DNA of 64,000 nucleotides from Daphnia carinata (taxonomy: Eukaryota > Arthropoda > Branchiopoda > Diplostraca > Daphniidae), in NCBI RefSeq assembly GCF_022539665.2, contig NC_081331.1:4808501-4872500 (forward strand). Direction: 5' to 3'. Within the stretch, counting starts at the first letter, position 1. Every line of letters starts with the position of its first letter. Under the pieces are notes generated by a model. It had not been told where the DNA came from and ran no database searches. It saw nothing but the letters and a program-made list of their open reading frames with translations. Shown piece by piece: positions 12,800 to 26,664 of this stretch. The position numbers and the translations under genes are program-made.

Positions 12800-14420
12800 A
12801 CAGTGTGGAAGACGGCAGTTGTTGCCCACCTGCAAGCCGCTACCATTTTTTTTTTTTTTTTTCGTGAAATTTCAAAGTGGTGTTCTCTCTTATTTCACTA
12901 GCCATGTACCCCTCCCCCCTGCAACTCTCTCGCTCATTCTGCGGCCGGCCCTCGTCAGTATTAACGTCGGCCGTTTCGCTGCGTTGCGTTCAGGCTCCTT
13001 GAAGAAAAGAAACACGTCCACTGGCACACACACACACACACACACATGTAAGTAACAACCTCCCATCCAAAAAAGAAACAAAAAAAAAAAAAAAAAAAAG
13101 AAAAACTCCCACACTATATTTTCAGAGTGTGTATAGATGGGGGAGGAGGAGGAGTTGAGCCTGTGCGCAATTGCTATTTTACTACATTGCCTAGCTGTTG
13201 CTATTGACGTGTGCTCCCGTTCTGTTCCTCTCGACTGTCCCTAACATAACAGACGTCCGATTGCCACACACACACACACGCACACACACAAAAAAAAAAA
13301 AAAGAAACCTTGAAAATAAATAAATAAATAAATAAAAATTTTGGGTATGAAAACTTTCCCTCCATCGAAACACCAATACAAATGGCAATCAACTCTTACC
13401 ATTTTTTTTTTTTTTTCAAAAATTCCCCCCCCCCCCCGCAATGTGGATGTACCAAGAATAAGAGAGTCTCGTCTGTTCAACAGTAGTTTGTGGACTTTGT
13501 GAAAGAGTTAAGGACGTCCGGTTGCGTCAATAGAGGCGGTAGACACTTTGGTCCTCAAAAAAAAAAAAAAAAAAAGGAAAAATAGGCTAAGTAAGTATAA
13601 CTATCTAGCGCAAGTATTGATGCACGCGTAAGTCTCTCGATCACTTCAAAGTGGACACTTCAAAAAGATTCGTGAATAATGCACAAGTTCGAAATGAGGG
13701 GGAGACTCGAAAGAGAGAAAACGGACCGACTGTCTGAACGCGTTCGAAAACGTGATGGAAAGAAACAAGTCGAGCAGCGCACGAGTTCCAAACAAAGTCA
13801 AGTGACCGAAGAGAAGAGTAGCTAAAATTTGCTGTCACTTTCAAAGTAGAAGAGTTTCCTCCCCAACTACGTCCGGATGCAATCCTTTTGAAAAAAAAAA
13901 AAAAAAAAAGTTCAATATCCGGTAATGACCCCAAAGAAAACAACCCATCGCTCCCCTCTACCCCCCCCACCCCCCACCCCCCCCAAAAAAAACGCGTGCC
14001 TATTTTTCTTTTATCACGAGATGATATTCAAAAGAAGTCGTTAACATGCAATCAAAATAAAAACAAATCCATTTCCAATAATAATTTTAAAAAAAGATTT
14101 AAAAAACAATCTCGCTATAACACACACACACACACGAGTACACTAAACCGATCTTTATTCAGCCATCACGAGTATAGTACTTCATATTTGTTCGCGACGC
14201 TGGGCTGCATCTTCAACGGCCGGGAAAGGTGTGCGGCACCGTTTACGAAATAAATGCCACACGCAGAAGAAAAAAAACAGATAGGAGGCGCGCGCGTGCC
14301 AACAGTTTTCTTATATATATATATATATATAGACAACGGGTTGCCCGTCATTAAACGCCATGAATGGAATGAGAAGAAACGAGACATGTCTTATGGGCCG
14401 AGCTGCTGCACCACACAGTC

Positions 14421-14443
14421 CCATACAGTAAAAAACTGTATGG
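14421..14443. repeat. Perfect 9-bp hairpin with AAAAA loop
   Basis: CCATACAGT (14421-14429) pairs exactly with ACTGTATGG (14435-14443) around a five-A loop. Confidence 0.8.
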
Positions 14444-15498
14444 CCGACGGAGCGGACCCGACGCGCGAGAAAAAAAACAAAACAAAACAAACGAGAGTGA
14501 AACGATCAAGCGTAGTTTCATTCTTTATGGTGGATGTACAGAAAAAGGCTGGGCAAAGAGCGCAGAGAAATATGAAACGCCATATGATATAGTTTGTCGG
14601 CTCCATTTAGCGTGTAAAATCTCTTTTCCCTCTCGTGCGCTGCCGCCACCGCCTCTCTCGCCGCGCATCCTCGCATCTCTGACCAAGGATGACAAAACTA
14701 AAGAGGCTTTTTACTTGTTCTCGCTGTCCATCTAACAAACATTTACGATAGAGACGGTATTGTACGTTAGCCAGCAGCTCCTATCCTCTCGAAAAGAAAA
14801 TAAATCCCTAAATTCACACCTTCCCCCCCTTTTTTTTTTCTTTTTAAACTGGGCGCAAAAGATGCGGAACAAAAAACATCCAAAATAACAAAAACAAAAA
14901 AAGGGACAAACAAAATCATTGACAAAAGGTATGAACAATGTCGCTTTTATAAACCGTTAGGCCTAAATAGGTGCGTTATGAAAGAGGTTGTAAACAGGAA
15001 AAGGTGACAATTGATATCCACGTTGCTGAAACGGGCCAGTGTGTCCAGCCGACCCCGAATGGATGGATGACAGATTTTGTTTGTTTTTTTTCATTGATGA
15101 AACAAGACATGAAAACGCGGCAACCGTGTGCAACCAGAAAGCCGAATCAATAAGGCTTAACGTGTCATGCTCCGACATGCTCGTTTAAGAGCGCATTAAC
15201 AATTACAAACAGGAAAACACATACAAAACATTGTAGTAAAAAAAAAAAATGGAAGAGGGGGGAACTCATCGGCTCGTTTGCTCATCTGATGGCAAACCGA
15301 TCGGTTCGATTTCATCGAGCAGATCATCAAAAGCTTTTTTTTTTTTTTTTTTTTTTTTTTCTTTCGCCCCTTTTCCAGCTCGTTAATTTGCACAAAACGA
15401 CAACCGAGAAACGAATGAAAAGACTTTGAATCGGCGGTTTGGTTCGTTTACTCCAATTCGTTTGCTAAAATCAATGGCGCATTCGTCGTCAACTCTGA

Positions 15499-15542
15499 GA
15501 TCCCGCAGTTTTAGGCCTAGCAACGTCTAAAACTACGGGATC
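15499..15542. repeat. 16-bp near-perfect inverted repeat, 12-nt loop
   Basis: GATCCCGCAGTTTTAG (15499-15514) pairs with CTAAAACTACGGGATC (15527-15542) at 15 of 16 positions. The single mismatch would be a C-A pair. The arms are GC/AT mixed and not simple sequence, so this is more notable than the surrounding slippage repeats. Confidence 0.85.
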
Positions 15543-17362
15543 GCTTAACGAGTAGTTCCATTGAGGAAAACGAAAAAAATCAAGACAAAATTCAGAGACA
15601 TTCGAAACCGAGGATTCGGCAGACGAGAAAGAAGGGATGCGTTGAATGTGGGTGAAAATGCTAAAGAGAAAACGTAAAAGTGCTCTTCTTGTTTCAATTC
15701 GATCACGCTATTATGGCTATATAACAGAGAAAATGGAGAGAATGGAGCAACAACAACAACAACAAAAAAAAAGTCGTGGAACTCGTGGAATGTTTTCACG
15801 CACCACCAAAACCCTTCAATTTCAGTCATGTTTTGTTTTTGTGTTTCGTTTTCTTGTGACTATGCCATTCGATTTACCATTTTCAAACAAACAAAAAAAA
15901 AAAAAAAAAAAAAAAAAAAAGGACGAAAAACAAAATACCATCAAAGACGATGACAGTTGCTGTTCCAGGGCGTATGGGTACGAATATCGAGCCCAGCAGC
16001 CGGAACGAATGAATACGCGACCTATCATCCTACAGGAAAAAAAACAAAGGGCTGCGATTCTCTTTTGTATCACGTAGACATTCTTTTTACCCTTCTGATC
16101 ACCCAACTCCAGTAGCTGAGGGGCCAACGATCTCGTCATTGATACGACAAACCAAAGAAGAAGAAAAAAAACAACAAAAAGTTCCAGTCGTATCAAAGAT
16201 CGCAAAGCCAAAAACGAAAAAAAAAAAAAAAAAAAAAAATAGGCCAAACTCTCGAGAAACAATTTCAATTATGTAGTTTTGTTCTCTTAAATATCGACTT
16301 CTGTCAAGAATCCTTTTTTCATTCCAGGCGACCCTCCAGCGAGCCGCAGTGTTAAAGTGCACCTGTTACGTAAAGAACGAGACGTACCGAACACCGATAA
16401 GGTTTTAACGATCTCGATAGAATTTCCATTTCCATTTCTTTTCTTTTTTTTTTCGCATACTTTCAAAGTTGGCCATGATTTGATATCACTGGGTTTTTTT
16501 TTTTAGCCATCCATTCAAACAAAAATGGTTCGACTCTTTTCTTCGAGACTTCCGCTTTTTTTTTTTTTTTAGGGAAAAAAAATGTAATAATTTATAATGG
16601 CAAATGAAAAAGGAATTGCGAACAAGAGAGTCCAATTAAGAAAAGAAAAGATCATTGTTCCGGTTTTGCTTGATAAAAAGGTTGAAAAAAAAACAACATT
16701 GGACGGTTCGGTATCGGATGGTAGGAGCCTAACAACGTCGGGTACCTTGAAATGAATAAAAACAACGCCCCCCCCCTTCAAAATGGCGCTGATGGAACAG
16801 AAAAGAGGCAGACATTTCAACATTTTGTTCGCGTTCCTCGTTGTTCATTTTCATCTTTAGCTTCTTTTTCTTGAAGAAGAATTCTACCAAAGACGTCGGC
16901 GCATTGGAACGCACTTGAAACAGACTGTGACATCATAATAAGTCGCTCATTATTGAGACTAGTTGACAACGTAAACGTCTCTGTAAACGACGGTAAGAAA
17001 ATGAAAAACGTCCGCAAATGACGAAAAGAGTAACATCAACTAGAGTTAAATGATTAACATCGCCGAAAAATGTTCACGCATAAAACTATGAATTTTTTTT
17101 TTTTTCCCAATTTCAGTTTTCTTCTATACACAAAACTCGTCCAATAATAATTTTAAAAAATGTATGTATATAAATACATTTTGCTGGTTTGCGACTTATC
17201 CCACAACCTTCGGCATGAATCGACATGCCGGAGAAATGTTAAAAAGAAAAAAAAAAAAAAAAAAAAAGAAAATACCCGAAATTCTCTGCGTTCCCATTGG
17301 GCGGCTTGACGTTAGCCAGTCATCAGCCTAGCTGTTTATGGATACATAAAGATTACGTTCGT

Positions 17363-17394
<32 letters not shown>

Positions 17395-18178
17395 GAAATA
17401 GCAAAAAAAAAAAAAAATAAATAAATAAATACCGCTCAATGAATTGAAATAGCTTCTATTTTTTTTTCCCCATGCGGTAAATAACCAACATCCGAAAATA
17501 AAAAATAAAAATTCAAAAAGAAAAGACAAGCAGGAACTAACCAGGTACTTCTTTTTTTTTTTTTTTTTCAAAAAGAAAATGAAAAAAAAAAAAAAAAAAG
17601 GAAAGAAATAAAGAACGGAAGTTTGGATATAGCTTTTTAGCGTTTTTGGTTGTTGTTCATTTTTTTTTTTCTTCTTCTTCTTCAACTTGGGGTATTCGTC
17701 CAGTAGATATTAGACAAAGACCCGGTGCACAAGGAGCCTTTGCGGACGCAGGTGTCGTCGTCGATGGCACCCAGGAGGCACCCAGGGAAAGTGGGCTTAG
17801 TCTTGCAGAACCAACCAACCAAACAAGAAAAATAACAACCGAAGACGAAACAAGAAACAATAAAACACCCTCCCCCCCCCCTGCCTCGTAATTTCAAAAT
17901 TTCGTAGGCCTTCGTCAAGCCTTTATTCTTGCTCCATTCCCGTTTAGTGGATCCCGTTTTTCTCGAAAAAAATTATGCAAGATAAAAAAAAAAAAAAAAA
18001 CGAGAGAAAAAGGCGAAAGAAAACTAAGGTCCTTATCTCGTTTACAGCGAAGACGATTTCAACGAGCAATTGCGTGTTTTCCATCGAAGGCCTACTTTGA
18101 GACGAGAGAAACCTGGCGTGACCGTTTTTCTCAAGCACAATCCTTATATTATCGTGTATAGAAGCTGAGAAACGAAAC

Positions 18179-18197
18179 GGGGGGGGGGGGGGGGGGG
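18179..18197. repeat. Poly-G run of about 19 bases
   Basis: Long G homopolymer, directly visible; a counterpart of the C runs at 12779 and 26340. Confidence 0.9.
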
Positions 18198-19999
18198 AAA
18201 GAGAATGAACGAGAGAAAAAACGACCAGCTCTCTCATAGCCTGCTTATAAGGATATGGCTGATCTCGAACCGTGAAGCTAAACAGTTTATTTATAAGTTA
18301 CAAAAGAGAGAAAAGAATCGAGAAAACGAATAAAAATATAAACATTATATTCAAGTGGCCGGGGCCTGGGGAGGAGATGTGAACGGCATCAACGGCCCGC
18401 AGCCAAACGGGCGAAAAAAACAAACAAAAAAAAAAAAAAAAACCCACACGCAAAGTTTGTCTCTGTGTGTGAGCGCAAGAGAAAAACAAAAGCCGCTTGT
18501 TGGATCCCCCCCCCCCCCCCACCCAAAAGAAAAATAGCATCTCGCTACATGTCGTTCGTGAGGCCCATTATAATGGATGATGATGACGCTGGCCCTCATT
18601 ATCAAGTCAGTTCGACTGCCAACTCAATTCACACTTGGACTCAAACAACGCTCACGGCGCAAGAAACAAAAAATAGAATCAAATCCCGATATCTTTTTAC
18701 ACGCATGCAAATTCGTTCGGTATCCAAAGAATAATAAACTAATATGGGGAGAAAAGAAAAAAAAAAGGGCGCAATTTAGATTGCACATTGTCTACTGCCA
18801 TCAACGAGTTTTGACTACATCGATAGATTTCTCCCATTTTTAGAAAATTGCAGACACAATCAAAACATTCGAGCCAAATAAAATGAAGGCTATATATACG
18901 AAAGGCAATCATGTTGTTGCCCAATACGATGGCTGCCAGAGTTTCTATGCTAATCGCATTAAAGTTAAACAAAAAGAGAAAAAAAAATCATAATAATAAT
19001 AATAATAAAAGAAAAATAACAAAAAAACCTACAGAGTGTACACACAGACACAGACACACAAGGCAAGAAAGACACGGAGGGCGTCGTGCGGTGACTGTGG
19101 GTTCCACTCGACGAATCCCATCTTGAATCACTCTAATCAAGAGCCCATAAAAGACAGCCCCCCGCCTATCCAAACGAAAAGCAAGCAAAAAAAAAAAACA
19201 AAAACAAAAAAAAAAAAAAAAACGCACTGGAAGGAGGGAGGGGAGAGAAAGCTCCGGCAATGTGACTGAACTCAACAAATATTGAAAAATGTCGACATCT
19301 TTCAGATCCGTTCAATTTAAAAATGCGACCCATTTTCCAAGAACAAAAACAAAAACAAACAGAAAAACGGAGTAAGATTTCAATTAAGACATTTAATGAA
19401 TTCAAAAACGCATTCCTTTGTGACGGGAAAATCCCCGCAAATTGAGAAAACAAAAAATCAGCGTGACAAGGGAATTAGAGCTCACGTCGCTATTCATGCG
19501 AAGAGGAATCGAAACATCTTCGATCATCCTGGCATGGCGGAATCTTTCCAGCAAGAAACAAAAGGAGCCAGTTACAAGCCAATGCAATAATTTCATCCCC
19601 CTTTTCGAAAATTAACACAAACGTTACGATCTCGCCAAGTGCGCAGGCATTCTGTCAAAAAAAAAAAATATTTCGAAAAGTGCCATTTTGATGAATGGCT
19701 AATGCCGCATAGTGGCGGACTTTTGTCAACAAGAGTATAAATTCAATTAGAAACAACACAAAGATAATCACACAAGAGAGAAAAATTCCAAAAATCAGAC
19801 AGGACGTAACAAAACGGCCATGGAAAGGGGGGGGGCCAAAGATCAGCCGGCGTAAAGCAAATCGGAATATCACCGGGTCGGTGACATTTCTATACTAATG
19901 CCATCAACCGGAAAGCGGGCCTACATACACACACATACACTATGTATATTTAAATAAAGAGATAAAGCCTATTATATTGACAGGACAGCCCAAAAAAAA

Positions 20000-20229
20000 A
20001 AAAAAAAAGAAAAACTCCATGTTGAATAGACGAAAACAAGTGGCCTCTCCGGCTATACACACACACACACACACTAAGCCCCTCTTTTATTATGCACAGC
20101 CTCTCTTTCCCGTTGTGCTGTATCGACCGTACAATCGCCATGCATAGGAAGCCACTCCAGCGTGATACTGATAAGCTCCCCGCATCTGAATGGGATATAG
20201 TAATCGTAGTAACAGTAATATACAGTCCC

Positions 20230-20263
<34 letters not shown>

Positions 20264-20349
20264 AAGAGAAAGAAAATAGAGAAAAAAATAGGACCTTGTG
20301 TATATTCGACTTCCACCCCTGCAGCAGCTCAAAAACTCAATGGAACTTG

Positions 20350-20380
<31 letters not shown>

Positions 20381-20401
20381 AGTTCTACACATGCAGTTAT
20401 G

Positions 20402-20440
<39 letters not shown>

Positions 20441-23400
20441 TATCTCCCGTTTCTATGGCTGGCTAAGCCTGTCGGCACGCGCGCTTACAGTCGGCTGCAA
20501 ACGCCGACTAGGGGGAAATAAATGTAGGCGTTGGAAGAAAGAAAGAAAAAAAAAAGAGGTAAGCTGAGCAGCGATTTTTCTGCAACGTCGATCAACCCTG
20601 CGATGCCTATATGCATAACATATAACCAGATACCTGTACACAGCGTATAGAAATATATATACATCTCATTCTTCTTCTTTTTTTTTTTTCACATCACGTT
20701 CGGCTGCGCTTCTTTTCGTGTTACACAGAAGGAAAAATGAAAAACGAGTTATGTTCTGCCCAGTGAAGTCTGAAAGATTAAACGGCCGTAACGCTAGTTT
20801 ACTTGTTGGGCGCTGACGTCCAACATCATTCTTCATCTGCGCACTAACTTATCATCATAATAAATTAAAAGGATAAAAAAAAAAAAAAAACTTTTACGAG
20901 ATGATTGAGTTACTACTAACCACACAACGTGTTACATTTCTTTTTTTTTTTTAAAGCCTTTAATTTTTGACGCAAAAAAAAAAAAATAAATAAATAAAAG
21001 ATGGCATCCATCGTAATCCGGAACTCGGGTAAAGAGGATGAATAAAAAAAAAAAAGGAGTGGGGGGGTGTGTTTTTAATGAGGGTGGAACGCTTGTTATA
21101 CTCCTCTAGTGTGTGCGCACACAGACACAAGAGGCGTCGCTGACGCACAGATTGGACGCTTGCGTGCGGGATGAATGGATTGCCGCTGAAGGTTTCAGAC
21201 GGACGTAGACAACAATATCGGTGATACATAAAAGAGGAATGCGCGCCCAGCCAAACATTGGCCCGTCACCATACAACACGTTCAAAAAAATAAAAAAAAT
21301 AAAAAAATAAAAAAAATAAAAATAAAAATAGAAGGGCCACCGCTACAACTGTCCATTGTGTCATTTGAGCTATAGCTTTTGTTATTCACGGCCGAGAAAA
21401 CACCCCGCCATTGCACGTCGTGCCATCATTTCCGGCCATCGCTCATACTGGCCGTCGGTGCCAGCCCGTCGATTTCCATATAGCGATTCAAACGAAAACA
21501 ACAAGATTGACTCGGTGCTAGTGTTTCTTTTTTTCTAAAAAAAAAAAAAAATCAGTGACGACACATAGAAAGGGGCAGACAAGGATAACAAACCAGCACC
21601 AAATAAGAAGTTAATGCTCTTTTAAATCAATCATCTCTATAAAGAAAAGATCCACCCGACTCCATCCATCAACAAGCAGAGAGTTATGGGGAGTCATCAA
21701 CGGTCTTCGACACAAGGCAATTCAAACTGTTCTCCGACGTTATTTGTATTCTAATGGGGGTAGCGAGGATGAGAAATAGTTTTCGCCATTATTATTTACA
21801 AGTTCTAACGGAATGAACTAGTCGCATTGTTTTCTTTCCTTCTTTTTACGATGTCAAAAGCAGAACAAATGCACATCCGACTTGCAATTGGGAAAACGAG
21901 AAAAAGAAAGAGAATCCCGAAAAAAAACAAAAAAAACCAAACAAAAAAAAAAATAGCTGAGTTTTAAAGCTAATGTAATTGTAACAAATGGGCCATCAGC
22001 AGGTGCAACACGAAGTCGAGTGCACTCTCTTCGATCGACACGCTCGGCTGCAGTGGCCAACAGTCCAGCCGGAATGCACCGAATGTCCGTTTTTCTTGAA
22101 CCCGATGACTTCACTTCAGTTTACCATCGATTCAATTTTCATTCTTAAATAATCCCCATTTTAAGTTTAAAAAAATACCTTGCCAAAGAACACGCCAATG
22201 TACAACAACAAAATTAGACAAAAGGAACAAAAGTTCCAAAATTGAGCCCAAAAAAATTCAAATCGAATAATGGAATGATCCATTTCGATGTAAAATAAAA
22301 AAGGACAGGCATCAACGAAAAAAAAATAAATAAATAAATCTCCAGCGTTACGAGATTGTAACAGGAGCGGTTCCAGTCGGGATGTCGAATTCATCCACAG
22401 GATTTTATTTTTTGGGGGTGAGCATCAAACAAAAGCCCATCCAACCTCCCGCCATGAACTATTGCGTCGGTCAAGAAATATAAAAAAATCAGACGAGAAG
22501 GGGGTTCTGCTCCAGCACCCACACATTCTACCTTCTTTTTTTTTGTGTGTGTGTGTGTGTATGCTGGGCATTCTATAGAAAGAAAAAAGGCGATGGACGA
22601 ATAATGGCAACACACACAGAAAAAAAAAAAAAAAATCAGATTGAGAATGAATCTTTTGAACAACATCGCTCGGCCGTGGCATATTTTGTTTCTATCCAAA
22701 AAAGAAAAGGGGAGAGAACCATTTTCTTTCTACATTTCTTTCCCATACGCATTAAATAAAAAAAAAAACAAAAAAAGACAAGTAGATGCCAGCAAAAAGA
22801 AAAGGGAAAAAAAAAAGAAAAAAGATGGTGCCCATTATTCCATCGTATCAAAATTCCCGGGCGCTCTTGTGTAAACGGGTGTTAAGAATAGAGCCTTACC
22901 CTTTTTTTTTTTCGTAGCGTAGCTAACACGATGGAATTTAAAAAATAAAATAAAATAAAATAAAACAAAAAAAAAGATTGAAGCCAAACAGAACAAGAGT
23001 TTGGAACGCCCGTTAACCGGGCTAATTTTACGTCATGACGTTGCACCTTTACCTCAGTAAGATCCCTCTGTGTGTACACGGGGGAGGGGGGGAGGGGAGG
23101 GAGATAAAAATCGGATGAAACCTCATTTATTACAAGAGCCATGATATGCACAATTAGATCATGATTCAAAGGGCTTACTGGCGCTAACGTTAGATGTTGC
23201 TTTGAAATGATGATGACAGCCAAGTCGCCCTCAAACAAGTCAAAATGCTTTATCTTTCTTTCACCTCTTCATTGTTGTTATTAACCCCTGCCTTTTTTTT
23301 TCTCGACCCTATAAGAACCACCTGTTGAAACAGACACGACCCTCCTTCACAAATTGGTTTGATGCTCGAGGGGGGGACAAACTCCAAGAAGTCGACCAAG

Positions 23401-24069
23401 AACTAAAAAGCGGTACAACACAAGACGCTACGACGGTAATGTGGCCACAATAAAAACAAAATAATAAAAAGGCCAGGAAAACAAAAAACAAAACACTACC
23501 GATTTTAAACCGGTTAACATCAACAACAAATAAAAAGGTCAAACATTTCTCATTTTGTGTTTTAAAAAAACAAAAAAACAAAGAAGTGACGCATGCCCAA
23601 ACCGCCCCGCTATACGATCCGGTCGCTTGTCTTCATTTTTTTTGCAATTAAAGAGAAGAAAAATGGAAACGCCAGCCGAGCACGTTAACACCATTTTTCT
23701 TCCTTCCTTCTCTCCTTAATTTATTGCACTCGAGATGGTGTCAACAACCATCGAGTGTAATACAAGAAGCGGCAAATCCTAATTAGCGGCTAGCGCCGTA
23801 CAACAAGCGACAAAATAATTTCAAACGCAATGGCGGCTAAAAATGGCCCGCTATTTAAGAATTTTAAGAAAAAAAAAAAAAAAAAAAAAGAAGGAACGAA
23901 AACAAGAGAGATGACTCTTTTCTTCGTCCGCGTCCACCGGAACAGCCTACGAATCAAGCAACGCGGGCGGGCGGATGCCGACCAGTGGTCACTTCCGCGA
24001 ACGTTCTTCATCATCTCAAAGCCGCTACAGACCAACCGCTAAACATTTTCTTTCGATGAGACTCGGCTC

Positions 24070-24100
<31 letters not shown>

Positions 24101-25200
24101 GTTCAAGTTCATTTAAAAAAAAAAAAAACTTGAAACGGATCAACGCATTTTCCCGGAAGAAAAAATAAAAAAAAAATAATAATGAATTGCCTCTCTACTC
24201 TTCTCATCGAATTTGTTTGTGACGTAACCGACAAACCGCACGTCTTACACGGTCGACAAAAGAGGGGAAGAAGAAGAAGAAGAAATGAAAATATAATAGG
24301 ACTTACCCCCACAAAAAAAAAAAAATGGCGATTGTTGGGCCTCCCCATCTCTTTGGCGCTGCAGCGGTGCGGTCTGGATGAATCCGGTAAGGCCAAAAAC
24401 GTAGAGATGAATCACTTTCCATTTTTTTTTTTTTTTTTTTTCTTCGAAAAATGAATTATCACGCGGGTTTGTAATCAGTCAGTCGTCCGGCACGACAACA
24501 CATTGCGCAAGACCGCATGTCCCGTCTGTAATTGAATAGAGAAAAACGACACGTGAGTTAAATTTCATAGCACTGAACACATTAGTGGGGTGGCACGAAT
24601 TACACCATTTAACCTGGACGAGATTCACATCTCGACTGAAGACTTGCACAAATGCTTTGTTCATTACGTGACCTTTAACTTTCGGTCCCTACCCTTTTTT
24701 TTTTTTTTTGGCAGGAGAAAGAACGAGAAAAAGAAAATTCGAAATGGGAATGGGATCATCTTTTGCTACGCTAAATGACAAAAATTCAATAGGAAAGGGT
24801 GTTCAAAAAAGAAATGTCAGGGAACTTAGAGAAACACACATTTTAGATGTCCCTCTCTCCTCTTCCACACCTTTTTTTTTCCTCGTCTGAAACCAAAGAC
24901 AAAATTTTTTAAGGGCAGGAAAAATCACATAGCAGAAAATTCTTTTTTATCGATTAGAAAAAATCGAATTGAGATGATTTTTTTTTCTTTTGGTTTTCAT
25001 TGGCTTTTCTCTCCCCCCCCCCCCTCCCTCCTCAAAAAAAAAAAAAAAAAAAAGCATTTCCCAGCAGTTAAACAGAGGGGGGGAAATAGGTAGGCTCGTG
25101 TAAAGCTAGAAATATTACAGCGATGATGACGAAGGTGGTCATTCCGGATGTTGTGGATACGTGTGTGTCTGTGTCTGTGTGTGTGTGTGTGTATTTGGTA
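20000..25200. repeat. Low-complexity tract, segment 5; no gene seen
   Basis: Holds an A run at 20231-20260, a composite (GA)n-(G)n-(TG)n cluster at 20349-20440, T runs near 24077-24100 and 24421-24441, (GT)n near 22544-22560 and 25160-25192, and an imperfect hairpin at 23726-23760. A GC-richer patch at 21980-22115 is open in frames on both strands, including a 53-codon ATG frame on plus from 21988. No family is recognisable and opposing frames cannot both be real, so neither is called. Confidence 0.6.
20349..20440. repeat. Compound microsatellite (GA)n-(G)n-(TG)n
   Basis: About ten GA units, then about ten G, then after roughly 24 bases about 17 TG units (20405-20439). This is the densest purine/alternating cluster in the window. 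Confidence 0.9.
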
Positions 25201-26640
25201 GCCCAAAGTTACAGGTGTGTGTGTGTGTGTGTAGTCGGACGTGGGTGACTACCTCGTCCTTCCGGTGGCTGGGGCCCTTTTTTTTTTTTTTTTTCGTAAT
25301 AAGGAGAGGATACACATAGATATTTATTTAATACATTTTTCCTCTTTCTGTCTCCTCTTTAAGTTTCTAACGAAAGAAACAAAAGGGAAAAAAAAAAATA
25401 AAATAACTCGAAGAGAAAATGTAGTTTTTAGTTTCTCGATGACGTCCAGACGGCCATTTTTGTTCGTTTTTTTTTTTTCTGGTTTCGCTTGGCAGCCTCT
25501 CTCTACGACTTCCCATTGCCCTGATGCGTTTTCTTGTCTTTTCTCTTTTTTTTTCTTCTTTCTTTTTGTTACTTCCACACTCTTTACAGTTCTCTTAATT
25601 CTCCTCTCGCTGTGCCGTGTGCTGCGCGGAAATAATTTCCCATGGCACACGAACTCGCGTTCGGGAATTTAAGAAATAAAAAAAATGAATTCTTTTCATT
25701 TCTTTTCTATGTCAGGGTACAAAATTAAAGCCCCGAAAGTTTGGCGAACGAAGGCAAAGAAAGACGTGAAGAGCGCGCACGCTCATTTCAGTGTGAACAT
25801 CCGTGGCGAATCATAGCTGTTGAAGTCTTCCAAAACAAAATGTCCTTTTCCTCTCCCTTCTACACATCCTGCCTCTACTCACCCCCTCCCCCCTACACCC
25901 AACCTTTTTAATTCGTTAAATGAATGCGCAAAAAAAAAAAGAAAGCGGACTTGAAGCCGTAGGTTAATATGATTGGTCAACTTGGAAGTTTTGTTTCGCG
26001 CAAATTGAAAATTGAAAGTTTCCCAACGCTTCCTAGTAAATCGTTTTCGGAAACTGGGGGATAAAGGGAAGTGGCTCACTATTTGATGGGTCGGGAGAGG
26101 AAATGGCAATGAAAACGGCCTAGCGGGAAAGGTGTGGACATCGTCTCTGTAGTACCAACTGACCGAGTAAATAAACTTCTTCCCACCTTTTCAAACTAAG
26201 GAACTACCTCATCCCCCGGAATTTTCGTTTCCTTTCCCCAACTCCTGTGGAAAAAAAAACAACAGAAAGAGAGAAAAGTGTGTGTTTTCTTTTTCGGAAG
26301 CGATCGTTTCTGAACGATTTTCTCAACGGAAGAAGTCCGCCCCCCCCCCCCCCCCCCCTTTTAAAAGAGTCAAGGTGGAAAAAAAAAAAAAAAAAAAAAA
26401 AAAGGCTAAGAGGAAACGAGTCTGCGTGGAAGTGGAGAGAAGAAGGGGAAGTTGTTCAGGTGCTGGAAGACGCCGCATGACGCCGTGGAGTCATCCACGG
26501 TGAGGAATTCCCACCCACGCACGCCACTTGTGTTACGGCCGATGCGCTTCTCTTTTCTTTTTTGGCCCGATTTTTTTTTTTTGTTTTGTTTTGTTTCTCT
26601 CGCTCATTCACATACATGCACCTTTTTCGTACACACACCT

Positions 26641-26664
26641 ACACACACACACACACACACACAC
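26641..26664. repeat. (CA)n microsatellite
   Basis: Twelve AC units, directly visible. Confidence 0.9.

Larger units (their letters stand above)
9500..14600. repeat. Low-complexity tract, segment 3; no gene seen
   Basis: Besides many A/T runs this segment has (TA)n at 10791-10809 and 14311-14331, (CT)n near 11211-11227, (CA)n at 12187-12213, 13025-13046, 13266-13290 and 14118-14136, and a C run of about 21 at 12779-12799. A perfect 9-bp hairpin lies at 14421-14443. A moderately long open frame at 9904-10116 (+) has no domain signature and is not called. Confidence 0.65.
14600..20000. repeat. Low-complexity tract, segment 4; no gene seen
   Basis: Contains A/T runs (for example 15337-15360 T, 15893-15920 A, 17367-17394 T), a G run of about 19 at 18179-18197, a C run near 18507-18520, an (AAT)n run near 18989-19010 and a (CAA)n run near 15744-15764. 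A 16-bp hairpin is at 15499-15542. A stretch at 16329-16402 (+) has an acceptor-like CATTCCAG and an open 25-codon frame, but also reads open in other frames and has only a weak donor, so I do not call a gene. Confidence 0.6.

Noticed and set aside
21988-22150. Plus-strand 53-codon ATG frame overlapping an open minus-strand frame
   Set aside because: Both strands are open because the patch is GC-richer; neither has family similarity or good splice partners.
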